This document shows, piece by piece, positions 1-5,730 of a DNA stretch of 9,800 bases. The stretch covers positions 1 to 9,800 of the forward strand of contig CAMIWY010000029.1 of the NCBI GenBank assembly GCA_946402595.1. The letters run 5' to 3'. Position numbers and translations under genes: made by a program. How positions within the stretch are numbered: position 1 is the first letter of the stretch; every line of letters starts with the position of its first letter. Under the pieces are notes generated by a model. That model saw nothing but the letters and a program-made list of their open reading frames with translations. It was not told the DNA's origin and made no database searches. Source of the stretch: an uncultured Clostridia bacterium (GTDB taxonomy: Bacteria; Bacillota; Clostridia; Peptostreptococcales; Anaerovoracaceae).

Positions 1-535
1 GATATGTGAGGTTGTACCAGAGCGACCATGTCCATGCATTGAAGCCTTCAGGTGCATATTCTCCGAAGAAGATGACTCCCGAGAGTACTGCGCAGATGTA
101 GCGGCCTATGATGCCGAGGATATATCCCTTGGTGAGACCGTTCTTCATATTGGCTGTAAGTCCGGAAAGACCGAGTGCTCCGAAAGCGACAGGGTAGTCG
201 AGCAGGAGCTGGACAGGATGGATGACATACGGTCCGAAGATCAGGTTGATCAGACCGACGCAGAATCCGGCCATGACACCGCGGCGTGTACCGAGAAGAT
301 ATCCGCAGACGACGATCGGCAGGATGCTGAACAGTGTTACGGAGCCGCCCTGAGGCATCGAGAATACCTTGATCTGTCCGAGAACGGTCGCAAGAGCGAT
401 CATGAGTGCGGAGATGGTAAGTGCGCGTACATCAGTCTTCTTCTCCTTGCCGCCCATGGCGATGAGAAGGAGAAGTATGGCAATGACAACGATAACAGCG
501 ATCTTACCGGTTGTTGATTCGAAAAAAGCCTGCAT
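1..535 (-). CDS. thiT: Thiamine ECF transporter S component ThiT (3' end outside window)
   Basis: Membrane substrate-binding subunit of an energy-coupling-factor transporter, which captures thiamine and works with a shared EcfT/EcfA module (not in this window). The visible 178 residues are hydrophobic. Family-typical stretches are MPQGGSV (residues 60-66), HPVQLLLDYPVAFGALGLSG (106-125), GRYICAVLSGVIFF (144-157) and the aromatic SLWYNLTY at the edge. Residues 11-27 form an extra N-terminal membrane helix that the short lactococcal ThiT, as I recall it, lacks. The ATG at 535 is supported by AAGGAGG (550-544) eight bases upstream. The gene continues past base 1, probably by only one more helix. 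The TPP riboswitch upstream independently supports thiamine as substrate. I see no other good candidate family. Confidence 0.93.
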   Translation of the reverse strand, partial: MQAFFESTTGKIAVIVVIAILLLLIAMGGKEKKTDVRALTISALMIALATVLGQIKVFSMPQGGSVTLFSILPIVVCGYLLGTRRGVMAGFCVGLINLIFGPYVIHPVQLLLDYPVAFGALGLSGLTANMKNGLTKGYILGIIGRYICAVLSGVIFFGEYAPEGFNAWTWSLWYNLTY

Positions 536-567
536 AAAAAAATCCTCCTTAATGTGTTATTAAGGAG
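536..567 (-). terminator. Expression-platform hairpin of the TPP riboswitch (terminator and/or RBS sequestrator)
   Basis: On the minus strand CTCCTTAAT (553-545 complement region) pairs perfectly over 9 bp with ATTAAGGAG across a 5-nt loop (554-558). After the stem come GA and seven U residues directly before the ATG. The shape fits an intrinsic terminator, but the stem is AT-rich and its 3' arm carries most of the thiT ribosome-binding site, so it could equally block translation initiation. The two functions may be combined. The riboswitch location just upstream suggests that TPP binding favours this hairpin; this is inferred, not shown. Confidence 0.65.
544..550 (-). promoter_or_regulatory. 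Ribosome-binding site of thiT
   Basis: AAGGAGG lies eight bases before the ATG. It forms part of the 3' arm of the 545-567 hairpin, so it would be hidden when that hairpin folds. Confidence 0.8.
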
Positions 568-578
568 AGCTGCTGTGC

Positions 579-600
579 GGAGCAAATAAACTGATGCTCC
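579..600 (-). other. Hairpin between TPP aptamer and thiT
   Basis: GGAGCA and TGCTCC form a 6-bp stem around a 10-nt loop in the thiT leader, between aptamer and RBS hairpin. It may be a spacer structure or part of the alternative fold. The riboswitch P1 3' strand (AAGGTG) can also pair with the downstream CTCCTT with one mismatch, which would free the ribosome-binding site. Confidence 0.4.
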
Positions 601-615
601 AAGTGATAACCTTTT

Positions 616-702
616 GTTCACCTTCCTACGTCGGAATTACCCGAATCAGGTTTAAAGGGTCTATCCCATGCGGGATATCTCAGCGAAAGCTCCCCCGGCA
701 AT
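616..702 (-). promoter_or_regulatory. TPP riboswitch (thi-box aptamer)
   Basis: Read on the minus strand, this leader has the conserved blocks of the TPP aptamer in order: GGGGGAGC, CTGAGA (683-678), the hairpin ATCCCGCATGGGAT, GACCC, ACCTGAT (651-645), CGGGTAATTCCG and CGTAGGAAGG. TTGCC (701-697) and the later GGTGAA (622-617) can form P1 with G-U pairs. It senses thiamine pyrophosphate and should switch thiT off when TPP is plentiful. Distance and direction both point to thiT. Confidence 0.95.
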
Positions 703-716
703 TTAATGTCGTAACT

Positions 717-744
717 ATATTATCACTGAAGTGGGGCAAGTCAA
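717..744 (-). promoter_or_regulatory. Promoter of thiT
   Basis: TTGACT (744-739) and TAATAT (722-717) are separated by 16 bp, with a TG one base before the -10 (extended -10). Predicted transcription begins near 710, just upstream of the TPP aptamer, as expected for a riboswitch leader. Confidence 0.6.
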
Positions 745-751
745 GTGACTG

Positions 752-831
752 TGTGTCGATTGGGACAGCCATATTGGACTAATTTGCCATTTAGTCCAAT
801 AGCGACACCGGGGACCGTCCACGCTGACACA
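752..831. repeat. 80-bp nested imperfect palindrome (REP-like)
   Basis: Outer arms TGTGTC (752-757) and GACACA (826-831), an intermediate GGAC/GTCC pair (763-766 with 817-820) and a perfect inner stem ATTGGACTAA/TTAGTCCAAT (773-782, 791-800; 8-nt loop) together make a long cruciform-capable structure. An internal CGACAC (803-808) can also pair with GTGTCG (753-758). There is no U tract and no coding potential. It sits between the two divergent promoters. It resembles dispersed palindromic repeats, but one window cannot show whether it is repeated in the genome. Confidence 0.55.
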
Positions 832-842
832 TAACTGGCCTG

Positions 843-866
843 ATATTTGTACAAATATGGTATAAT
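843..866 (+). promoter_or_regulatory. Extended -10 promoter with 16-bp palindromic operator
   Basis: TATAAT (861-866) is preceded by TGG, an extended -10 element; no convincing -35 box is seen. Bases 843-858 read ATATTTGTACAAATAT, a perfect palindrome overlapping the spacer and the TG motif. Its position fits binding by a dimeric repressor. The controlled gene would be the cysteine-rich membrane protein downstream. Confidence 0.6.
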
Positions 867-937
867 CAGTCTGCAGAGGAGAGCTGCCATATTGATTGCA
901 GCTTGAAGGACAGAAAGGAAAAGCGGGGGCGCGGAAG

Positions 938-1723
938 ATGACAAGAAATGGAAAGAAGGTAAAGCTGACTGCGGTCAGCATGCTTCATTATATACGGCTG
1001 GTGTACCGGTCGGCTCTTTTGCTGGCTTTCCTTCTGATGTATCTGCATTTCAGGCTGAACGGAGGAGAGGATGTTGAGACCATTCTTGAGAGAAGGCCGC
1101 TGATCATAAGTATCATATGGACTGTGTTCACCCTGGAGATGGTCCTGAGGTTCTTCCCGTCAAAACTTGAGAGCCCCGGCAGCCAGAAGCAGTTTGAAAG
1201 AAACTACATCCGGACCGGCAATACAGAGATAAAAGTCCAGGACAACAATGCCGTGATGCTGGTCGCGCTGATATGGATAGCTTTCAACGGGATATTCGGG
1301 GCTCTTCACATGATGAATATCCTCGACGACGGGATCATGATACTGCTGTGCTGCGTCTACTCTGTATGCGACATGATATGCATCCTGTTCTTCTGCCCGT
1401 TCCAGGCCTGGTTCCTGAAGAACAAATGCTGCAGCACGTGCCGGATATACAACTGGGACTATGCGATGATGTTCACACCGCTCTTCTTCGTAAGGGAGTC
1501 ATATACATGGAGCCTTCTGGCGCTCTCAGTTGCGTTGATGCTCCGCTGGGAGATCACCTTCTACAGGTATCCCGAGCGTTTTGCCGAATCCACCAACGGA
1601 TATCTTCACTGCAGCAACTGCACTGAGAAGCTGTGCGCCCACAAGAACCATCTGAGAAAGCTGTGGAAGCAGGTCGCAGAGTATACTGAAGGGCGAGCGA
1701 GAAAGCTGAGCGGCAAACCGTGA
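938..1723 (+). CDS. Cysteine-rich polytopic membrane protein, function unknown
   Basis: This 261-residue protein has about five or six hydrophobic segments (roughly residues 24-36, 54-72, 104-122, 131-153, 176-184 and 189-203). After the fourth comes a conserved-looking patch: CPFQ (Cys153), then KNKCCSTCRIYNWD (Cys164, 165, 168). The soluble C-terminus has HCSNCTEKLCAHK (Cys225, 228, 233 with His224 and His235). The two cysteine clusters could bind zinc, iron-sulfur or another metal. I recall similar unnamed clostridial membrane proteins but no function. The start is uncertain: the ATG at 938 has a G-rich stretch about eight bases upstream, while a TTG at 896 would add 14 hydrophilic residues and has AGAGGAG upstream with long spacing. 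I prefer 938 because the added residues look non-conserved. No clear terminator follows. Confidence 0.8.
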   Translation: MTRNGKKVKLTAVSMLHYIRLVYRSALLLAFLLMYLHFRLNGGEDVETILERRPLIISIIWTVFTLEMVLRFFPSKLESPGSQKQFERNYIRTGNTEIKVQDNNAVMLVALIWIAFNGIFGALHMMNILDDGIMILLCCVYSVCDMICILFFCPFQAWFLKNKCCSTCRIYNWDYAMMFTPLFFVRESYTWSLLALSVALMLRWEITFYRYPERFAESTNGYLHCSNCTEKLCAHKNHLRKLWKQVAEYTEGRARKLSGKP

Positions 1724-1798
1724 TCCTGCAGGCGGACCACTCTGCGGAAAACTGCAGAAAGGTCTTGGTTCTTAAGGTATGTATAAGGATGAAGCTTA

Positions 1799-1807
1799 TG
1801 CTATAAT
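1799..1807 (+). promoter_or_regulatory. Extended -10 promoter of the helical protein gene
   Basis: TGCTATAAT is a perfect extended -10 element in an AT-rich stretch. No good -35 box is visible. Transcription would begin near 1814, giving a leader of about 63 nt. Confidence 0.6.
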
Positions 1808-1821
1808 TATAAGGTAATGAT

Positions 1822-1861
1822 CAGCGGGCCGCGCTGGGCGGCAGGCTGTAAAAATAGCCGC
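1822..1861 (+). other. Two small hairpins in the leader before the RBS
   Basis: CAGCG/CGCTG (1822-1826 with 1832-1836) forms one hairpin. GC-A-GGCT (1841-1847) with AGCCGC (1856-1861) forms a second, with a bulged A, ending directly against the ribosome-binding site AAAGGAGG (1862-1869). They may stabilise the 5' end or affect translation. They match no riboswitch class I know. Confidence 0.4.
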
Positions 1862-1876
1862 AAAGGAGGTTACGAA

Positions 1877-2548
1877 ATGGCTAACAAAGAAACTGTCGAT
1901 AAGGTCAAATCACTGCTTGAGGGACATTGCTACGGACCTCTGAGAGAGGCTGCCGAGAAGTGGCTGGCTGTAGCTGATGAGAAGTATGACATCAAGGACA
2001 AGGCTGACAAGGCATGGGACAAGCTCAATGATGCAGTAGACAAGGTCGTTGAGTCTTCCGGTAAGTTCAATGAAAAGATGGCTGATGTCAGTGGAAAGGT
2101 TGCTGATTCATATGACAAGCTGTCAGAAAAGGCGGCTCCTGCAATAGACAAGCTCGGCGATATGGCTGAAAAGTACGCAGGAGAAAACACGGAACTCGGC
2201 AAGAAGATGGCGGAAGTAAGCGACAAGCTCGGCGATTCCGCAGAGAAACTTGCAGAGACTGAGCTTATCAAGCAGCTCAAGGAAGGTATCAACTCCGTAG
2301 GCGATCTTCTGGAGACATTCGGTGCAGACGATGCGAAGGACAAGTTCGGCGAAGAGTTTGCTGAGAAGATAAAATCCCACGCTGAAGAGCTCAAGGCCAA
2401 GGGCGAGGAGTTCTGCGACTGCGACGCATGCAAAAAGGCAAGATCCATCCTCAAGGACTTCGGAGAGGATGTCAAGGCTAAGGCTGATGAGCTCAAGGGC
2501 GAGGCAGAGGATGCCAAGGAAGCTGCTGAGGACGAAATCACTAAATAA
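1877..2548 (+). CDS. Lys/Glu/Ala-rich helical protein with CxCxxC motif, function unknown
   Basis: A 223-residue soluble protein. Residues 1-33 (including CYGPLREAAEKWLAVADE) look like a small globular N-terminal segment. I have seen similar segments in short clostridial proteins of unclear annotation. Residues 35-180 are amphipathic, highly charged helix with degenerate repeats of the type DKLxExA and DKLGDxAEK, resembling LEA-like or coiled-coil proteins. Near residue 183 comes FCDCDACKKA, a CxCxxC motif, then another charged helix to the end. There is no signal peptide or membrane segment. The ATG at 1877 has AAAGGAGG seven bases upstream; an earlier in-frame ATG at 1817 lies only a few bases after the predicted transcription start and has no such site. 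The HD hydrolase follows after 23 bases, so the two are probably co-transcribed. A protective or scaffolding role is speculation. Confidence 0.85.
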   Translation: MANKETVDKVKSLLEGHCYGPLREAAEKWLAVADEKYDIKDKADKAWDKLNDAVDKVVESSGKFNEKMADVSGKVADSYDKLSEKAAPAIDKLGDMAEKYAGENTELGKKMAEVSDKLGDSAEKLAETELIKQLKEGINSVGDLLETFGADDAKDKFGEEFAEKIKSHAEELKAKGEEFCDCDACKKARSILKDFGEDVKAKADELKGEAEDAKEAAEDEITK

Positions 2549-2571
2549 TGATCCTGCCGGGGGAATAAGAT

Positions 2572-3147
2572 ATGATCACAAGAGAACAGGCATGGGAGCT
2601 TCTTAAGAAATATAATAAGGAGCCGTTCCATCTGCATCATTCCGTTACAGTTGAGGGCGTAATGAGATATTATGCTCAGAAGAAGGGCTACGATCCTGAC
2701 TTCTGGGGACTGTGCGGACTGCTGCATGACATAGATTTTGAGATGTGGCCTGAAGAGCACTGCAAGAAGGCACCTGAGCTTCTTGCGGAGATAGATACTC
2801 CGCCGGAGATAGTACATGCTGTCTGCAGTCACGGCTACGGCCTCTGCTCTGATGTGGAGCCTGAGCATGAGATGGAGAAATTCCTCTTTGCTGCAGATGA
2901 ACTCACAGGGCTTATCGGTGCCGCAATAATACTGAGACCTTCACACAGCTGCAAGGATATGGATGTCAAGTCCGTAAAGAAGAAATTCAAGGACAAGCAC
3001 TTTGCAGCAGGCTGTGACAGAGAAGTCATCAGAAAGGGCGCTGAACAGCTCGGATGGGAGCTTCAGGATCTGTTTGCTGAGGTCCTTGAGGCGATGCAGT
3101 CGATGCCTGATCCGGACGAGCTGGACGCTCAGAACGGAATCGCATAG
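2572..3147 (+). CDS. HD-domain metal-dependent phosphohydrolase, substrate unknown
   Basis: A 191-residue cytoplasmic protein of the HD superfamily, whose members usually hydrolyse phosphate esters or nucleotides using bound divalent metal. Metal-ligand candidates occur in the right order: HH (22-23), HD in GLLHDID (52-53), His87 in CSHGYG and Asp109 in AADELTG. The region to about residue 125 matches the stand-alone HDIG-type fold; a charged helical tail follows. GGGGGA lies seven bases before the ATG. The gene follows the helical protein by 23 bases and shares its transcript. The proteins have no obvious functional link beyond adjacency, and the substrate cannot be read from sequence. Confidence 0.85.
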   Translation: MITREQAWELLKKYNKEPFHLHHSVTVEGVMRYYAQKKGYDPDFWGLCGLLHDIDFEMWPEEHCKKAPELLAEIDTPPEIVHAVCSHGYGLCSDVEPEHEMEKFLFAADELTGLIGAAIILRPSHSCKDMDVKSVKKKFKDKHFAAGCDREVIRKGAEQLGWELQDLFAEVLEAMQSMPDPDELDAQNGIA

Positions 3148-3186
3148 AGCTGCGAAAGGGACAGGAGAATATATCACATAACTGAA

Positions 3187-3218
3187 AAAGGCCGTATCCC
3201 GTAAGGGGTATGGCCTTT
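3187..3218. terminator. Bidirectional intrinsic terminator between convergent genes
   Basis: A 14-bp stem (3187-3200 with 3205-3218, two G-U pairs on the plus strand) has a GTAA tetraloop. On the minus strand the stem runs into five U residues, giving a good terminator for the metal exporter gene. On the plus strand the tail is TTTGGTGTTG, a weaker U tract, for the HD gene. The remainder of 3148-3276 shows nothing else. Confidence 0.85.
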
Positions 3219-3276
3219 GGTGTTGTATATCTGTGAATCTGCATATTGCTGATGCAGGGCAGAATCTGCCGGCTGC

Positions 3277-4152
3277 CTAGAACGTGATGCCAAGCAGGTC
3301 GATGAGAAGGCCCCATGCAACGCCGCTTGCATACAGCGCAGCGATGACTCTTGCATTCTCTGCCTGATGGCGGTTGGTCCTTATGAGGACCAGTATGCCG
3401 ACGCCTGCGCTGACCAGAAGGCCTGCGAGCAGCTGGCCCGGAGTGAGCATGCCCCTGAGGTACAGCTGGGTTATGACTACCGAAGCTGCGCAGTTAGGGA
3501 TAAGACCTATGAGACCCGACAGGAACACGCCCAGTACAGGGATGCCGGTCAGGAATGATGCTATCGCATCTTCACCCAGAAATCCCACAAGAAGGCTTAT
3601 TGCCAGCGAGACTATGAATATGAAGATGGTGATCTTGGCTGTATGAACGAATGCGGAACGGAATATGCCGCCTTCCTCATCTTCGCAGCCGCACTCATCC
3701 TGCTCGCACAGATCGTGTATGTGCTTGTGGGTACGGAAAGTATAGTGGACCACTTTTATAAGAAAGTCTGCAAAGAGACCTGTTGTCATGGCGATGATGA
3801 ACTTGGTCAGCAGGAGCTTGCCGATGACTGCCGGGCTTACAGCTTCAGATAAGAAAATAGGGACCATCTCGTCCGAGGTCGAGAGAAATACCGCGAGCAG
3901 CGTGCCTACGCTGATGACGCCGCCTGAGTAGAGGCTGGCCGCTGCAGCCGAAAAGCCGCACTGCGGGATGATTCCGACACCTGCACCGAAGACAGGACCG
4001 AATTTTCCTATACGCGAAAGAGCGGCGACAGACTGATCCTCTGTTTTGCGTTCGAGCCACTCCATTACCAGATAGGTGATGAAGAGGAACGGGATCAGTG
4101 TCACCGTATCCTTGATGGTATCCTGTAGTGATTCAAGTATGATTTCCTGCAT
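3277..4152 (-). CDS. ArsP_2-type heavy-metal/manganese exporter family membrane protein
   Basis: A 291-residue integral membrane protein with about eight to ten hydrophobic segments. It matches the family described as putative 10-TM heavy-metal exporter, some members of which are annotated as putative manganese transporters. Its two halves are related: IPQCGFSAAAASLY (62-75) and IPNCAASVVITQLY (218-231) each carry a Pro-x-Cys and are followed by G..S/TxGxLLA. STSDE (91-95) is typical of the first half. The central cytoplasmic or external loop (about 136-160) is rich in His, Cys and acidic residues (HKHIHDLCEQDECGCEDEE) and is a likely metal-binding region. Which metal is exported cannot be decided here. 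The start at 4152 gives the expected N-terminus, but there is no ribosome-binding site and the -10 box is eight bases away. No manganese riboswitch fits in the 70-bp spacer. Confidence 0.88.
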   Translation of the reverse strand: MQEIILESLQDTIKDTVTLIPFLFITYLVMEWLERKTEDQSVAALSRIGKFGPVFGAGVGIIPQCGFSAAAASLYSGGVISVGTLLAVFLSTSDEMVPIFLSEAVSPAVIGKLLLTKFIIAMTTGLFADFLIKVVHYTFRTHKHIHDLCEQDECGCEDEEGGIFRSAFVHTAKITIFIFIVSLAISLLVGFLGEDAIASFLTGIPVLGVFLSGLIGLIPNCAASVVITQLYLRGMLTPGQLLAGLLVSAGVGILVLIRTNRHQAENARVIAALYASGVAWGLLIDLLGITF

Positions 4153-4160
4153 AATGCGAT

Positions 4161-4189
4161 ATTATATGATAACTTACACCGATTAACAA
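4161..4189 (-). promoter_or_regulatory. Promoter of the metal exporter, likely leaderless
   Basis: TTGTTA (4189-4184) and a perfect TATAAT (4166-4161) are 17 bp apart. The -10 ends eight bases before the ATG at 4152, so the mRNA should start at or within two bases of the start codon. Confidence 0.65.
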
Positions 4190-4210
4190 GATTTTTGACG
4201 ACGGTTGTTA

Positions 4211-4216
4211 TATCAT
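4211..4216 (+). promoter_or_regulatory. Possible -10 box of the sirtuin gene
   Basis: TATCAT matches the -10 consensus in 5 of 6 bases and ends six bases before the ATG at 4223. No -35 box lies at the right distance (TTGACG at 4195 is too close), so the call is weak. Confidence 0.35.
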
Positions 4217-4222
4217 ACATCT

Positions 4223-4975
4223 ATGTATACGAATGAGGATATTGCAAAACTTAAGGAGATCATCGGGAGGTCGCGCAGGATCGTATTTTTCGGAGGCGCG
4301 GGTGTTTCGACTGCAAGCGGGATACCTGACTTCAGATCGGCAGACGGCCTGTACAGTGAGAGGTGGAAGGGCATGCCGCCTGAAGACATACTCAGCGCCA
4401 CGTATTTTGCACTGCACACTGCGGATTTCTATGACTTCTACAGACAGTACATGGTCCACCCGGATGCAGAGCCCAATGCGGTCCACCGCTGGCTGTATGA
4501 TCTGGAGAAGGCTGACAGGCTGAGGGGCATTGTGACACAGAACATAGACGGCCTGCACAGGATGGCGGGGAATAAGCGAGTCTACGAGCTCCACGGCAAT
4601 ATCCATGAGAACTACTGCATAAACTGCGATGCTGAGTATCCGCTGGAGAAGATAACAGGGAGCACAGGTGTGCCGCGCTGCGACAGGTGCGGCGGTCTCA
4701 TAAAACCGTGGGTGGTCCTGTACGGAGAGTCACCGGACAGATACACCTGCATCGGAGCGGAGCGTGAGATAACGGGCGCGGATACGCTTATTGTCGCCGG
4801 TACATCCCTGCAGGTGGAGCCGGCAGCGTCCTTCATTGAATACTTCAGCGGGAAGAATCTGGTCGTCATCAACCGGGAGACGACGCCTGCGGATGCGAAG
4901 GCGGATCTTGTTATCCATGCAGATGTGGAAGAGGTAATAAAAGCAGTCATATCTGAACCGAATAATGCGGAATAA
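4223..4975 (+). CDS. NAD-dependent protein deacylase, SIR2 family (sirtuin)
   Basis: Removes acyl groups from protein lysines while consuming NAD+, in the cytoplasm. The 250-residue length is normal for bacterial sirtuins. Motifs in order: GAGVSTASGIPDFRS (25-39) for NAD binding, TQNIDGLH (105-112), catalytic His124 in ELHGN, four zinc-ligand cysteines (132, 135, 153, 156), and GTSLQVEPA (193-201). A small oddity is KPWVVLYGE (161-169), where most relatives have Asp or Asn rather than Trp before VVL. The ATG at 4223 gives the usual N-terminus; a TTG at 4205 would only add six residues. No ribosome-binding site precedes it. It diverges from the metal exporter and is followed by a separate promoter region. 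Similar to cobB/srtN genes, but I do not assign a symbol. Confidence 0.95.
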   Translation: MYTNEDIAKLKEIIGRSRRIVFFGGAGVSTASGIPDFRSADGLYSERWKGMPPEDILSATYFALHTADFYDFYRQYMVHPDAEPNAVHRWLYDLEKADRLRGIVTQNIDGLHRMAGNKRVYELHGNIHENYCINCDAEYPLEKITGSTGVPRCDRCGGLIKPWVVLYGESPDRYTCIGAEREITGADTLIVAGTSLQVEPAASFIEYFSGKNLVVINRETTPADAKADLVIHADVEEVIKAVISEPNNAE

Positions 4976-4987
4976 ATAGCATAATGG

Positions 4988-5016
4988 TTGAAAAAGATAT
5001 ATTATTAAAAGGTAAT
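4988..5016 (+). promoter_or_regulatory. Possible promoter upstream of the TM2 gene
   Basis: TTGAAA (4988-4993) and GGTAAT (5011-5016) are 17 bp apart in an AT-rich gap. Transcription would start near 5023, after the upstream ATG at 5015, which supports translation from 5099. Confidence 0.35.
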
Positions 5017-5098
5017 GCCGTGTGCCGGAAAGTCATCGGAACGGCAGCGAAGGAAAAGCAAAAGGCGTAAACAGACGGAGAAAAAGGAGACGGAAAAG

Positions 5099-5668
5099 AT
5101 GGCAGAACTCCTTCAGGAAGAAAAACAGAAGGTCACATTCCCTGAGATAAAGGACACTGCAGACAGCTATGCGGAAGACTACACAGATGGCTACACGGAT
5201 GAGCTGCCTGAGGACACTGACGGCGGTACTGCAGAAGCAATAGACGTGGATATCGATAACATGGTATGGGAAGTCGATACCGAGCCGGCTGACGGATATG
5301 AAACAGAGGATGCGTACTCAGAGGAAATATATGAGAATGCCTCCGGTCAGAGTGCGGATGGATATGATGACCGCACAGACAATACGTGGTACGGGCCTGC
5401 GAACGATCAGTATGAGGAAGTTCCGTATGCCAGGAAGTGCAACAAGCACATATTTACCTGGGTGTTTTCACTTGTCTGCGGCATGTACGGCGTGGACAGA
5501 TTCGTGCGCGGACAGATTGGTCTCGGATTGTTAAAGCTGCTCACATTCGGCGGAATGGGAATCTGGTACATGGCAGACCTCGGTGTCGCACTGTATAAGT
5601 CATATATGGCTCCTGATGCAATGCAGCAGGAGGACCTGCACTTTGATTCGTACGGAAGATACGTATAG
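5099..5668 (+). CDS. TM2-domain membrane protein with long acidic N-terminal region
   Basis: A 189-residue protein. Residues 1-110 are strongly acidic and rich in Tyr, Asp, Glu, Gly and Thr, with loose repeats such as DYTDGYTDE and ADGYET, and are probably disordered. Residues 115-170 form a TM2 domain: a first helix (about 117-129), the family's DRF motif in GVDRFVRGQ (132-139), and a second helix containing KLLTFGGMGIWYMADL. TM2 proteins are small membrane proteins whose bacterial role is mostly unknown. The ATG at 5099 has AAGGAGA eight bases upstream; an ATG at 5015 would add 28 basic residues but lacks a site. Sixty-two bases separate it from the glycosidase gene, in which lies a small hairpin without a U tract. 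Confidence 0.85.
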   Translation: MAELLQEEKQKVTFPEIKDTADSYAEDYTDGYTDELPEDTDGGTAEAIDVDIDNMVWEVDTEPADGYETEDAYSEEIYENASGQSADGYDDRTDNTWYGPANDQYEEVPYARKCNKHIFTWVFSLVCGMYGVDRFVRGQIGLGLLKLLTFGGMGIWYMADLGVALYKSYMAPDAMQQEDLHFDSYGRYV

Positions 5669-5691
5669 TCACAGGAGACTGCAGAACAGGC

Positions 5692-5710
5692 GGCGCAGTT
5701 ACATTGCGCC
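5692..5710 (+). other. Small hairpin before the glycosidase gene
   Basis: GGCGCA/TGCGCC makes a 6-bp GC-rich stem with a 7-nt loop just upstream of the ribosome-binding site. There is no U tract, so it is probably not a terminator; it may be an mRNA processing or stabilising structure. Confidence 0.35.
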
Positions 5711-5730
5711 GGAAAGAGAAGGACACAATA

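Noticed and set aside
218..517. Rightward open frames opposite the start of the window
   Set aside because: They are antisense to thiT, whose leftward translation gives a clear family match.
1728..1758. CTGCAG inverted repeat after the cysteine-rich membrane protein as a terminator
   Set aside because: The arms are about 20 bases apart and no U run follows.
2000..2500. Short recurring GACAAGGCTGA-like words as a DNA repeat array
   Set aside because: They reflect degenerate Lys/Ala/Asp helical repeats in the protein, not regularly spaced DNA repeats.
1930..2868. A 312-codon leftward open frame
   Set aside because: It is Ser/Leu-rich and antisense to the helical protein gene, which has a promoter and strong RBS; it arises from the biased Lys/Glu codons opposite.
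4153..4222. A manganese (yybP-ykoY) riboswitch before the metal exporter
   Set aside because: The spacer is 70 bp, has no recognisable aptamer, and the promoter lies next to the start codon.
5015..5098. N-terminal extension of the TM2 protein from the ATG at 5015
   Set aside because: No usable RBS, overlaps a possible -10 box, and a strong AAGGAGA site precedes the ATG at 5099.
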